Positions 25,502 to 34,415 of a stretch of 64,000 nt of DNA are shown one piece after another. The notes beneath the pieces were generated by a model. That model was not told the DNA's origin, did not search any database, and saw only the letters and a program-made list of their open reading frames with translations. Position 1 is the first letter of the stretch. Every line of letters begins with the position of its first letter. The translations under genes and the position numbers were made by a program. The stretch is from NCBI GenBank assembly GCA_023433505.1, contig JAEZCO010000053.1, positions 1 to 64,000 on the forward strand, read 5' to 3'. This DNA is from Bacillota bacterium (GTDB lineage Bacteria; Bacillota; Clostridia; Acetivibrionales; DTU013).

Positions 25502-25726
25502 ATCATGCCTCCAATAAGCCATCTATTCCTATTATTCTCTTCACTGCCGAAAAAATATTAAAAAAAAACGATTCAACAACCATTATATGCTAATATATAC
25601 CCGGAAACAACAGAGTCACTATGCACTTTTATTGTTATATTTATGTTAAATCCTTGATACCCTATACTTAAGTTGCTATACTCAAAGTGGGTTTTTGTTA
25701 TATTACGTCGAGAAATAGAGGCGCTT

Positions 25727-27286
25727 ATGGGTAATAATGATGTAAGACACTATGTAATGGCTGCAATCGATATAGGCTCCCACAGCATACGGATGAAAAT
25801 ATCCGAGGTTGATTCCTCCGGAAACATCAACGTACTGGAGACCACGAAAAAAAGCATCAACCTGGGAAAGGATACCTTTATTACCGGCAGGATCAAGCAT
25901 GACCATGTGGAGGAGATTTGCAACATATTAAAAAGCTATAAGAAGCTTATAAGCGAGTTCGGTACGGACAAATATGCCATCGTCGCCACCAGCGCATTGC
26001 GTGAAGCCGATAATTGCGAGTACATCCTCGATAATATTTATCAAAAGACAGGCTTTAAAGTAGAGGTAATCAGTGAATCGGAAGAAAGATTCTATACATA
26101 CAGCGCCATTATAGACAGTCTTGAAGTCTTTCCCCAACTGAAGCAGGAAGGCGTGCTCATCACCGACATAGGCTCAGGGGGCGCGGAAATTACCCTTTTC
26201 AACCACGGCGACCTGGTTTTCACCCAATATATCAAGATGGGGGCACTGCGGCTGAAGGAAATACTCAGCGATCTTGAAAGAAAGACCCTCAACTTTCCCA
26301 ATCTCATCGGCGAATTCATTGAAAGCGAAATCGACACGGTAAAAATACCGCTGATACAAAACCAGGTAAAAAGCTATCTGGTCATCGGCGCGGAAATCCA
26401 GGTCGTGCATGACATTCTCGGCAGCAAAAAGAAGGGACATGACCGGTCTTTTATCTCCCGGGAGGCCTTTTACAAGCTTTATCACCAGATCATCGGAAGG
26501 TCCCGCCAGCAAATCATGGAAAAATACGGCTTAAGCTCGGAAAGCGTGGAAACCCTGGTCCCCGCCCTGCTGATGTACGAGAAATTCCTGTCCTTTACCA
26601 AGTCGGACAGAATTTATACCCCTGGCGTATCGCTGTGCGACGGACTTATACGGTGTATGGCGGATAAAAAATTCGGCATGGAAAATAAGGGCTTTTCAGC
26701 GTCGGACGTGGTAACTTCCGTGAAAAAGCTGGGCGAAAGATACGCATATGACGCCAAACACGCCTGTCAGGTAGAAAAGGTATCCCTGCAGCTTTTTGAC
26801 AATACCCGGAAGCTCCACGGATATTCGGACAAAGAGCGGTTAAAGCTTCAAATCGCCGCAATCGCTCATGATTTCGGCAAATATATCAACATCAAGGGGC
26901 ACAATGCGCTTTCCCATAATATCATCATGAATTCGGATATCCTGGGACTGTCAAAAAACGACCTGAGCATTGTAGCAAATATTATCCGGTATCACGCGAA
27001 TACCTTGCCGGATATGAATGATGCCGGCTACGGGCTGCTGGATTATGAGGGCCGGATCATGGTGTCGAAGCTTGCCGCATTTCTGAAGATCGCAGATTCC
27101 CTTGACCGGAGCCACAAGCAGAAGCTGGCCAATGTTACCGTCACGATGAACGACCGCTCCCTGACCATCAAGGCCGATACCAGCCGGGATTCCTTGCTGG
27201 AGGAATGGGAATTTGAAAATAAATGCAATTTGTTCAAGGAAGTATACGGGATAAAACCTAACCTGATAATAAAAGACATGAAATGA
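25727..27286 (+). CDS. Ppx/GppA phosphatase with HD domain
   Basis: About 519 residues. The N-terminal 300 are an actin-like Ppx/GppA domain (AAIDIGSHSIRMKI, ATSALREADN, ITDIGSGGAEITL). The C-terminal 200 contain an HD-type helical domain (IAHDFGKYINIKGH). The family removes terminal phosphate from polyphosphate or converts pppGpp to ppGpp. The start was set at the ATG at 25727, giving the usual N-terminus. It lies 10 bp upstream of polyphosphate kinase, so polyphosphate is the likely substrate. Confidence 0.9.
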   Translation: MGNNDVRHYVMAAIDIGSHSIRMKISEVDSSGNINVLETTKKSINLGKDTFITGRIKHDHVEEICNILKSYKKLISEFGTDKYAIVATSALREADNCEYILDNIYQKTGFKVEVISESEERFYTYSAIIDSLEVFPQLKQEGVLITDIGSGGAEITLFNHGDLVFTQYIKMGALRLKEILSDLERKTLNFPNLIGEFIESEIDTVKIPLIQNQVKSYLVIGAEIQVVHDILGSKKKGHDRSFISREAFYKLYHQIIGRSRQQIMEKYGLSSESVETLVPALLMYEKFLSFTKSDRIYTPGVSLCDGLIRCMADKKFGMENKGFSASDVVTSVKKLGERYAYDAKHACQVEKVSLQLFDNTRKLHGYSDKERLKLQIAAIAHDFGKYINIKGHNALSHNIIMNSDILGLSKNDLSIVANIIRYHANTLPDMNDAGYGLLDYEGRIMVSKLAAFLKIADSLDRSHKQKLANVTVTMNDRSLTIKADTSRDSLLEEWEFENKCNLFKEVYGIKPNLIIKDMK

Positions 27287-27296
27287 TGAGGTATGT

Positions 27297-29345
27297 ATGG
27301 CAAAGAATACAAATAAGTCCGAATTTTTTATTAACAGGGAGCTGAGCTGGCTGGAATTCAACAAAAGAGTCCTTGAAGAAGCTCAGGATACCTCCAATCC
27401 GCTTTTTGAGCGGTTGAAGTTTTTGTCCATCGTCAGTTCGAACCTGGATGAGTTTTTTATGATCCGGGTGGGCTCCCTGAGGGATCAAATCAACGCAGGC
27501 TTCAATAAATCCGATTCTTCAGGCATGACTCCCGTGGAGCAGGTGGCGGAAATTTATAAAAGAGTATCGGCCATGGTCCAGGAGCAATATAATTGTTTAA
27601 ATTATTCGGTGCAGCCGGCGCTAAAAAACGAAGGCTTTGGTTTTATTGACGGCAGCTCCCTGTCTCCGGTCCAGCTGAATACCCTCAATGAATTTTTTGT
27701 GAATAAGATTTATCCCGTATTGACGACCATGGCTGTGGATGAGAGTAGGCCTTTTCCTCTTATTCTGAACAAAAGCCTTAACCTTGCGGTCCTTTTGAAA
27801 GGCGTGGATATTGACGAGCATATGTTTGCCACGGTCCAGGTACCCTCAGTATTGCCCAGATTTATTGAAGTGTCCTCTTCCGATACCGGGAGAAATTATA
27901 TTTTCCTTGAAGAAGTCATAAAGATGAACATATCCATGCTGTTCAAGGGCTATAAGATTATTGCCGTTGCAGCATACAGGATCACGAGGAATGCGGACCT
28001 TTCGCTGAACGAGGACGAAGCGGACGACCTGCTGCTGGAAATAGAAAAATCAATTAAAATGAGAAAATGGGGAGCCGCCATACGGCTGGAGGTTGAGTCC
28101 CACTGTGACGATTCCATCGTATCCATCCTTAAAGACGCCCTGGAGCTTGACCCCCATAGTATTTTTTATATTAAAGGCCCCCTTGATCTCACCTATCTGA
28201 CCCGGTTTATTTCCCAGCATCAAAGGCCTGCTTTGCGGGATAAGGTGTTCAACCGCATAACTCCTCCTGCCTTCGCCACGCATCCGGACGTTTTCAGCGC
28301 CATCCGGGACAAGGATATCCTGGTGCACCATCCCTATGAAGATTTTGAAAGCGTCATTGAGTTCATAAACCAGGCGGCAGATGATCCGGACGTGCTTGCC
28401 ATCAAGCTTACCTTATACAGGGTCAGCAGCAATTCACCCATCATTAAAGCCTTGTTCAAGGCCATTGAAAACGGCAAACAGGTGACGGTATTATTTGAAA
28501 TAAAGGCGCGGTTCGATGAAGAAAACAATATCCAATGGGCGAAGAAGCTGGAAGAAGTCGGCTGTCATATCACTTACGGGCTTATCGGATTAAAGACGCA
28601 CTGCAAGATAGCCCTCGTGGTACGGAAAGAAGCCGGCGGCATTATACGCTATGTACATATGAGCACAGGCAATTATAACGAAATAACGGCAAAGCTCTAT
28701 ACCGATCTCGGATTGTTTACCTGTGACAAAAACGTAGGGTCAGACGCTTCCGCTCTTTTCAACCAGCTTACGGGGTATTCCGATCCGCCCAACTGGTATA
28801 TGTTTAACACAGCTCCTCTGGGCCTGCGGAAAAAGATCACCGAGCTCATCAAAAATGAAATAAAGCTATCCTCACCGGACAAGCCCGGCAGGATTATTAT
28901 CAAGATCAATTCCCTGGTGGATTCGGAAATCATAAAGCTCCTGTACAAAGCCTCCGGCAGCGGCGTGAAGGTGGACCTGATCGTAAGGGGCATCTGCTGC
29001 CTCCGTCCGGGTATAAAAGGCATAAGTGAAAATATCCGGGTGACAAGCATCGTTGACAGGTATCTGGAACACAGCAGGATATTCTATTTTTATAATGAAG
29101 GAAGAGAAGATATCTTCCTGTCCAGCGCGGACCTGATGGAAAGAAACCTGGACAGGAGGGTTGAGCTGATGTTCCCTGTCCATGACGCCGATTTGAAAAA
29201 CAGGCTCAAGTCAATCCTTGACGTTTATTTGAGGGATAATGTAAAAGCAAGGGAGCTTAAAGCCGACGGCCGCTATGTCCGCATTAACAGAAGAGGCAAG
29301 AAGGCTTTTCACAGCCAGACCTATTTTCATGAGGCTCAGGCATAG
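27297..29345 (+). CDS. Polyphosphate kinase 1
   Basis: A 682-residue enzyme that reversibly builds polyphosphate from ATP. The N-terminal helical domain begins FINRELSWLEFNKRVLEEA. The catalytic domains hold MSTGNYNEITAKLYTDLGLFT, with the autophosphorylated His directly before (VHMSTGNYN), and the second conserved His in YLEHSRIFYF. Length and motifs are complete. Together with the preceding exopolyphosphatase gene it sets the polyphosphate pool, which fits the phosphate theme elsewhere in the window. Confidence 0.97.
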   Translation: MAKNTNKSEFFINRELSWLEFNKRVLEEAQDTSNPLFERLKFLSIVSSNLDEFFMIRVGSLRDQINAGFNKSDSSGMTPVEQVAEIYKRVSAMVQEQYNCLNYSVQPALKNEGFGFIDGSSLSPVQLNTLNEFFVNKIYPVLTTMAVDESRPFPLILNKSLNLAVLLKGVDIDEHMFATVQVPSVLPRFIEVSSSDTGRNYIFLEEVIKMNISMLFKGYKIIAVAAYRITRNADLSLNEDEADDLLLEIEKSIKMRKWGAAIRLEVESHCDDSIVSILKDALELDPHSIFYIKGPLDLTYLTRFISQHQRPALRDKVFNRITPPAFATHPDVFSAIRDKDILVHHPYEDFESVIEFINQAADDPDVLAIKLTLYRVSSNSPIIKALFKAIENGKQVTVLFEIKARFDEENNIQWAKKLEEVGCHITYGLIGLKTHCKIALVVRKEAGGIIRYVHMSTGNYNEITAKLYTDLGLFTCDKNVGSDASALFNQLTGYSDPPNWYMFNTAPLGLRKKITELIKNEIKLSSPDKPGRIIIKINSLVDSEIIKLLYKASGSGVKVDLIVRGICCLRPGIKGISENIRVTSIVDRYLEHSRIFYFYNEGREDIFLSSADLMERNLDRRVELMFPVHDADLKNRLKSILDVYLRDNVKARELKADGRYVRINRRGKKAFHSQTYFHEAQA

Positions 29346-29455
29346 ACTGTGGTGTAGCCGGGTAGTGTATAGCTTTAATGGCCGCTCCAAGAGAGGTGGC
29401 GTCTGTCGAAGGCGCCGAAAGCAGATCCAGATGAATGTTGCATGTCCTCCGGAAC

Positions 29456-31642
29456 TCAGACAGTTATTTCAAAAAGCCGGGCTTGATAGGTTTTAGGAAG
29501 GTGGACCGTAAGATTTCCTTTATATCGATTAAAATAAAATTCCACCTCGTATTTTTTATCAGGATAAAGTTGCCTGACATTGACCGCTTTATCCTTGCAC
29601 TTATGAATGGGAAGTACGGCATACTCTTCGGCGCTTCCAAGCCTCCACACTGCAAGCAGCAGCCTGGAACCCTCACTGTTTGCCAGGCCTACGCTTGCCC
29701 ACGAATTTGAATTGTTTATCCTGGTAAATCCAACAGGCCAGAAAGGATAAGAATTTTGAATATGCTTCCTCTCTTTTTTATACAGTGAAATGCCTTCTTT
29801 TATCAGGCTTAAGTTATTCTCATCCGCATTGCAGATAAAGCCGGATAAGTACATAACACCACACATGCCGTTAACCATGTTAAATATTGTTTGTTCCCCA
29901 TCCGCCATTGCATTCTGGTAACTATAATCATTTAAAATATCCGGTCTGTTCATATCGGTATACAACAACGGATACGGATATGCCCAAATGCCCAATTGTT
30001 CCGGCAATACGGCTGCAAGGCTTCCGCCTATAATCGACGGATATTTATGATATATCTCCTGGTCGCTTGAGCTCTGGATATGGAAATGGGATAAAACACC
30101 ATAATCCTGCCTCATCCCTCCTGACCCGCAGTTCTCAATAATAAGCTGAGGGTGTTTGTTTCTAACCTCATCAATAAAACCATAAAAAGCCCTTGAATGC
30201 TCGATGAGTCCATTTGCCGGCGAACCCCCAAATATATCCTTCCCATTGCCGATGCAGGAGTTATAATCATTTTTTATATACCCGATACCCATCTCAAGCA
30301 ATTTATCAATTATCCGGTGCATGTATTCTCGGACCTCTTTATTTGAAAAGTTCAGAAACCAGCGCGCCCCTCCGCCGACTCTCTTTTCATTGCGCAGGAG
30401 GAACCATGAATCCGGCTTTTTCCCAAGTTCGGAGCTTTCACCGCATACTTCCATTTCCATCCACAGGCCGGGAATTATTCCTTTTGCTTTCATGTACTTT
30501 ACAAGCTCAAGCAAACCTTCCTTACCGAAACGTTCCGCACTTGCCTCCCAGTCCCCCAGCCTGTACTCCCATGTTTTATCCATCCCCGAAAACCAGCCTG
30601 CATCTATGCAGAAATACTCCGCACCCACACTTGCCGCCGTATCGATAAGAGGAAGCAGCTTATCCCTGGACGGATTTCCCCATAGACAATTCATATAATC
30701 GTTAAATATTACCGGGCAAGAATCGTCCCATAAATTTTTTTGTTTTAAAATCGTCCGCCTGTATTTTGTCAGTTCTCTGACAGCGCTATCAAAGCCTCCC
30801 ATGCAGCAGCCAACTGCTGTGGGAACAGCGTCAAAGCTTTCGCCGGGGAGAAGCTTCCTTGTCCAGTTTCCGAATCTTTCATCCGCAGCGTCTGCCTGTA
30901 TAAACAAAGCACCGCTTGAATCCGTCCATGAACCCCTATATCCCATTTCAAAATGCCAATTGCTTGTGGCTTCAATTTGAAAATACCATACCTTTCCTGT
31001 CTCCATATCTTCAATTACTGCCATCGGTAAATACCTTCCGGTACTCCAGCTTCCAACAGAAGAAAAGTGGATGGCGGCAGCACATGGGTGCGTAGAAGTC
31101 GGGTAAAGCCCAAGTTCCTCCAAATCTCCGCATCTCCACTGCCCTTCACCCTCCCAGGTCTGCAGGCAATAATGAACCTTTACTTTTCTATTATCATGCC
31201 ATGGAAGACACCCATCTGATGCAATACCCTGCATACACATTGACGACAAATGGGTTATCGTAACAGGATCATTCCCTTCATTAATTACCGAAGTAAACTG
31301 GCGGACAACGGATGTGTCCGGTATAAGCATCATTTCTATTAGAACAACTAACCCTAACTCTTCATGCCTGTACCTGAAAATAATTTTCCCCTCTGTCTTT
31401 TCAGTTTTCTCCATTTGCATCTCTAGTGGGATAATGGTATACCCTGTGGTAAGTGCAGGGCTAAATCCAAAAGGCTTCCCTGCAACGGCAAGTTGAAAAT
31501 TCGGAAATGGAACCCCGTCCTTCATCTCGTTGCGCACTTTCTCCGGGTTAAAAGCTATCTGATGCAATCCGTTTGGTGTACGCATATATTCCAGATACAT
31601 ATTTCTGTGGGAATATATGATTTTATTTTTCTTTTCCTTCAT
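29456..31642 (-). CDS. GH36 alpha-galactosidase
   Basis: A 728-residue cytoplasmic glycosidase without signal peptide. An N-terminal beta-sandwich leads to the TIM barrel: FCIDAGWFSGMDKTWEYRLGDW, PGLWMEMEVCGESS, then GIGYIKNDYNSCIGNG with the nucleophilic Asp, ENCGSGGMRQDYG, and SSSDQEIYHKYPS with the acid/base Asp. The C-terminal beta domain ends normally. The ATG at 31642 follows AGGA. It hydrolyses terminal alpha-galactosides, probably from imported galacto-oligosaccharides, though related members act on other sugars. It is the last gene of the minus-strand glycan block. Confidence 0.9.
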   Translation of the reverse strand: MKEKKNKIIYSHRNMYLEYMRTPNGLHQIAFNPEKVRNEMKDGVPFPNFQLAVAGKPFGFSPALTTGYTIIPLEMQMEKTEKTEGKIIFRYRHEELGLVVLIEMMLIPDTSVVRQFTSVINEGNDPVTITHLSSMCMQGIASDGCLPWHDNRKVKVHYCLQTWEGEGQWRCGDLEELGLYPTSTHPCAAAIHFSSVGSWSTGRYLPMAVIEDMETGKVWYFQIEATSNWHFEMGYRGSWTDSSGALFIQADAADERFGNWTRKLLPGESFDAVPTAVGCCMGGFDSAVRELTKYRRTILKQKNLWDDSCPVIFNDYMNCLWGNPSRDKLLPLIDTAASVGAEYFCIDAGWFSGMDKTWEYRLGDWEASAERFGKEGLLELVKYMKAKGIIPGLWMEMEVCGESSELGKKPDSWFLLRNEKRVGGGARWFLNFSNKEVREYMHRIIDKLLEMGIGYIKNDYNSCIGNGKDIFGGSPANGLIEHSRAFYGFIDEVRNKHPQLIIENCGSGGMRQDYGVLSHFHIQSSSDQEIYHKYPSIIGGSLAAVLPEQLGIWAYPYPLLYTDMNRPDILNDYSYQNAMADGEQTIFNMVNGMCGVMYLSGFICNADENNLSLIKEGISLYKKERKHIQNSYPFWPVGFTRINNSNSWASVGLANSEGSRLLLAVWRLGSAEEYAVLPIHKCKDKAVNVRQLYPDKKYEVEFYFNRYKGNLTVHLPKTYQARLFEITV

Positions 31643-31708
31643 GTCATATTCCTGTCTCATCCATTTATTGATGCTTCTTTCCTGGTATTTTTCAAGAAGA
31701 GAGGATAT

Positions 31709-31737
31709 GGCAATGATTTTTGCACTAAATCATTGCC
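31709..31737. repeat. Intercistronic hairpin
   Basis: GGCAATGATTT (31709-31719) is exactly complementary to 31727-31737. It lies between the secreted beta-helix gene and the alpha-galactosidase gene. On the plus strand T-runs follow within a few bases, so it could also act as a plus-strand terminator. Confidence 0.65.
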
Positions 31738-31780
31738 ACACCTTTTTATTAAGATATTACTGTCAAATTTCATCAAAGCT

Positions 31781-34246
31781 TTACGAAGGGATGTATTCAA
31801 ATGCATCAAGATATTGATATCCCCCGGATTTTATATAAACCCTTATTGTGTGGTTGGTATTACTGAGATCTGTTTTTGAAAAAAGCGTCTGTTTATAAAG
31901 CAGCTTCGGTGAGTAGGTATTAATTGTGGCAATAAAGCTGCCATCTATATAAACATCTGCATAACCACAGTTTGTATTATAGGTCCCTATTACTTTTATA
32001 CTTGTACCTGAAAATGTGCAGTCGACATAACTGCTAATAGGGATATTGGAATAATGGCAATCACTGTTATAGAATCCTGAATCAGTCGTACTAACAGCCC
32101 AAGTGCCGGTATAGGTTACAGTTGCACCATTATCATTAACTCTGGTCGGAACAGATGTACTCGTTACGTCGAACCAATCAAAATCAGCGCTAATGGCTGT
32201 ACTTTGGCTTAACAAACCTACTTTGAACGATGTACCAAAGTTTACTCCTGTATATTGCTTTACCTGATTCCACGTTGAGCCGCCATCAGTATTGTAATAC
32301 AGTGTATAGGTTGTGCCTGTCTTTATTATTTTAAGGTATACCGTAGTGCTGCTTACAGAAGCAAACCCGTCATCCGAATAGATGGCTCCTACCTCTTTGG
32401 CATAATTTAATGTGTTCCCGTCAGCATAACATCTTGTAAGTTTTATATAATTATCGTCATCCTTGTATACGATCAGGCCTGCCTGAGAATAATTTGAACC
32501 CGGGTTGACCGTAACTTTCGTAGTAACCGCCCAGTCTCCTGATGGAACATTACGCACAAGTATGTTTTTAGTGGTGTTAACCGACTGGTAAAGGTCGCCG
32601 CCATCGCTTGTTATTCTCATATTCCCACTGCTTGCCGTAAGACTCCATTTTGTACTATCCTCCCTTACCCAACTCCAGGGCGATGCAAGAGGGCTGCTGT
32701 TAAATTCGTCGGTGTGAGGGGTAAAATCAATTGCTTTTACATTTGATACGGTAAAATCGGCTTCACCCAAAGAATTCTTTATTTTCCCTCCCACCTTCAG
32801 ATTTTTAACAATAAGATTATTGATTTTATTGGTTGCGTCGCCATACATATGTGCGGCGCCGGGATTTTCTACAGTGCAATTGGTAAATTCCAGATCCCCT
32901 TTTACATAGATATTGTCATAAGTGCCTTGTTGAGTGCCGAAAGCTACGGTAGTAAAATAATCATAATCGGAACGGTTATTATCAAATTTTACATTTATAA
33001 ATCTGATATTCTCATAATAGGAAGGTCCACACTCCATTTTTACTGGATATTGATAATTGTCAGTCAGTATGTCCAGCCCCATACGGATATTTGAGTTCTG
33101 AACCGTTACATTTTTTACATAACTGGCCGACACCAGATTGTAACCCATTGCAATACCACAGGCACGCCATGCATATCCTGTATGATGGCTAATCGTTATA
33201 TTATATTCCGGGTAATCGGCGTTGTCGCAGCTAAGGATAAGATTATCATCATTTGACATTGCAAAAACATAATTTGCAGAGCAATCGTGGCTGTTATGTA
33301 TACTGAAGCCGTCTGAGCTATAAACCGCGCCCTCGGGTGTAGCGATATTCTTAATATTATAATATGTCATATTATTGGATTGATGGGTCGTACATTGCCA
33401 AACCTGTGAATCTCTGTTGATAATATCCTCAAGGCTTACATAGCTGCAATAATCCATAGCTATTGCACTACCTCCCAAAGTATAGCGTCCGGTTAGTGCA
33501 TATTGTGCCTTACCATTAGAGTCTATGACACCCCTGCCAAACAATTTACAGTTGCTGCAGTTATAAAATCTAAGCGTATTCGCATTTGTTATTGGATTTT
33601 GTAATTTTCTAAGAATTTTAGCGCCGTCTTTGAGATATATTTTCAAATTACTTTTAGAGTCAATGGTTAATGGTGATGTCAGATAGGTACCATTCGGGAA
33701 ATACAAAGTATCCTTTCCGGCTGTGCTGCATACATAGTTAATTGCACTGATAATATTGTCATGCTGGTCTGTAGCCCCGGTATTGTCAGTCACAAAATCC
33801 ATGACATTGACAACATTGGAGTTCCCGGGTTGAGGAGGATTTACTTCAAGAGGATCCGCAAGAATTACTATCTTTCTTAAACTGTTTATTTGAATAACAC
33901 ATTGGAAAGGCAAGGTAGAACAGCTAAACGTCATCCTGGTGCCATTTATTGCCGGGGTTACACTCTCGCTTGAAGGCGATATTGTATAGGAAGTTATGTT
34001 TTCACTTGCGGTAATCTCAATTGAACAGCCTCCACTGGCGGCAAAACGGACATAATCAATGGACTGGAATGACTCGACAAATATACTTGCCGATTCAGCC
34101 TTTACTGTAAAAGTACTGCTTTGAACCGCCCCAGGGGTATTTGCGTACGTAGTAATCGTTGCGGCTTCAACTGTTGAAGAGAACAAAAACATATTCAGAC
34201 AAACTATCGTCATTATCATAAAAAATATCAGTGGCTTTTTCATCAT
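31781..34246 (-). CDS. Secreted parallel beta-helix glycosidase with two C-terminal domains
   Basis: An 821-residue exported protein. A signal peptide ends near VEAA. Residues about 30-140 look like a beta-sandwich. A right-handed beta-helix (about 145-510) starts VMDFVTDNTGATDQHDNI and shows GH28/GH49-like strands (SDGFSIHNSHDC, SNDDNLILSCDN). Then come a DUF1349-type lectin-like domain (DEFNSSPLASPWSWVRED) and a C-terminal beta-sandwich with DVYIDGSF. It probably cuts an extracellular plant or microbial polysaccharide; pectin or dextran cannot be distinguished. GAGGAG precedes paired ATGs. Confidence 0.8.
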   Translation of the reverse strand: MMKKPLIFFMIMTIVCLNMFLFSSTVEAATITTYANTPGAVQSSTFTVKAESASIFVESFQSIDYVRFAASGGCSIEITASENITSYTISPSSESVTPAINGTRMTFSCSTLPFQCVIQINSLRKIVILADPLEVNPPQPGNSNVVNVMDFVTDNTGATDQHDNIISAINYVCSTAGKDTLYFPNGTYLTSPLTIDSKSNLKIYLKDGAKILRKLQNPITNANTLRFYNCSNCKLFGRGVIDSNGKAQYALTGRYTLGGSAIAMDYCSYVSLEDIINRDSQVWQCTTHQSNNMTYYNIKNIATPEGAVYSSDGFSIHNSHDCSANYVFAMSNDDNLILSCDNADYPEYNITISHHTGYAWRACGIAMGYNLVSASYVKNVTVQNSNIRMGLDILTDNYQYPVKMECGPSYYENIRFINVKFDNNRSDYDYFTTVAFGTQQGTYDNIYVKGDLEFTNCTVENPGAAHMYGDATNKINNLIVKNLKVGGKIKNSLGEADFTVSNVKAIDFTPHTDEFNSSPLASPWSWVREDSTKWSLTASSGNMRITSDGGDLYQSVNTTKNILVRNVPSGDWAVTTKVTVNPGSNYSQAGLIVYKDDDNYIKLTRCYADGNTLNYAKEVGAIYSDDGFASVSSTTVYLKIIKTGTTYTLYYNTDGGSTWNQVKQYTGVNFGTSFKVGLLSQSTAISADFDWFDVTSTSVPTRVNDNGATVTYTGTWAVSTTDSGFYNSDCHYSNIPISSYVDCTFSGTSIKVIGTYNTNCGYADVYIDGSFIATINTYSPKLLYKQTLFSKTDLSNTNHTIRVYIKSGGYQYLDAFEYIPS

Positions 34247-34377
34247 AACTCTTCACTCCTCATAACCATAAACTTGCTTGATTCATTATATTTATATAAA
34301 GCTAATTTCCAGTTATCCATACGTGATACCGTTTTCACGCTCCTTCTCCGCAACATTATCGATACCTGTTTTAACTT

Positions 34378-34400
34378 AAAAACCGTTTTTGAACGGTTTT
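34378..34400 (-). terminator. Terminator of the 34.4-40.5 kb operon
   Basis: AAAACCGTT (34379-34387) and AACGGTTTT (34392-34400) form a tight hairpin. On the minus strand it is followed by further T residues just after the stop of the 960-residue gene. The secreted beta-helix gene downstream may therefore have its own promoter. Confidence 0.75.
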
Positions 34401-34415
34401 CCGGATAAAGACCGG

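Noticed and set aside
25624..25690. Pho box before the ppx-ppk pair
   Set aside because: TTATAT and TTAAAT occur 11 bp apart, but no four-part array with the -10 at the fixed distance is seen.
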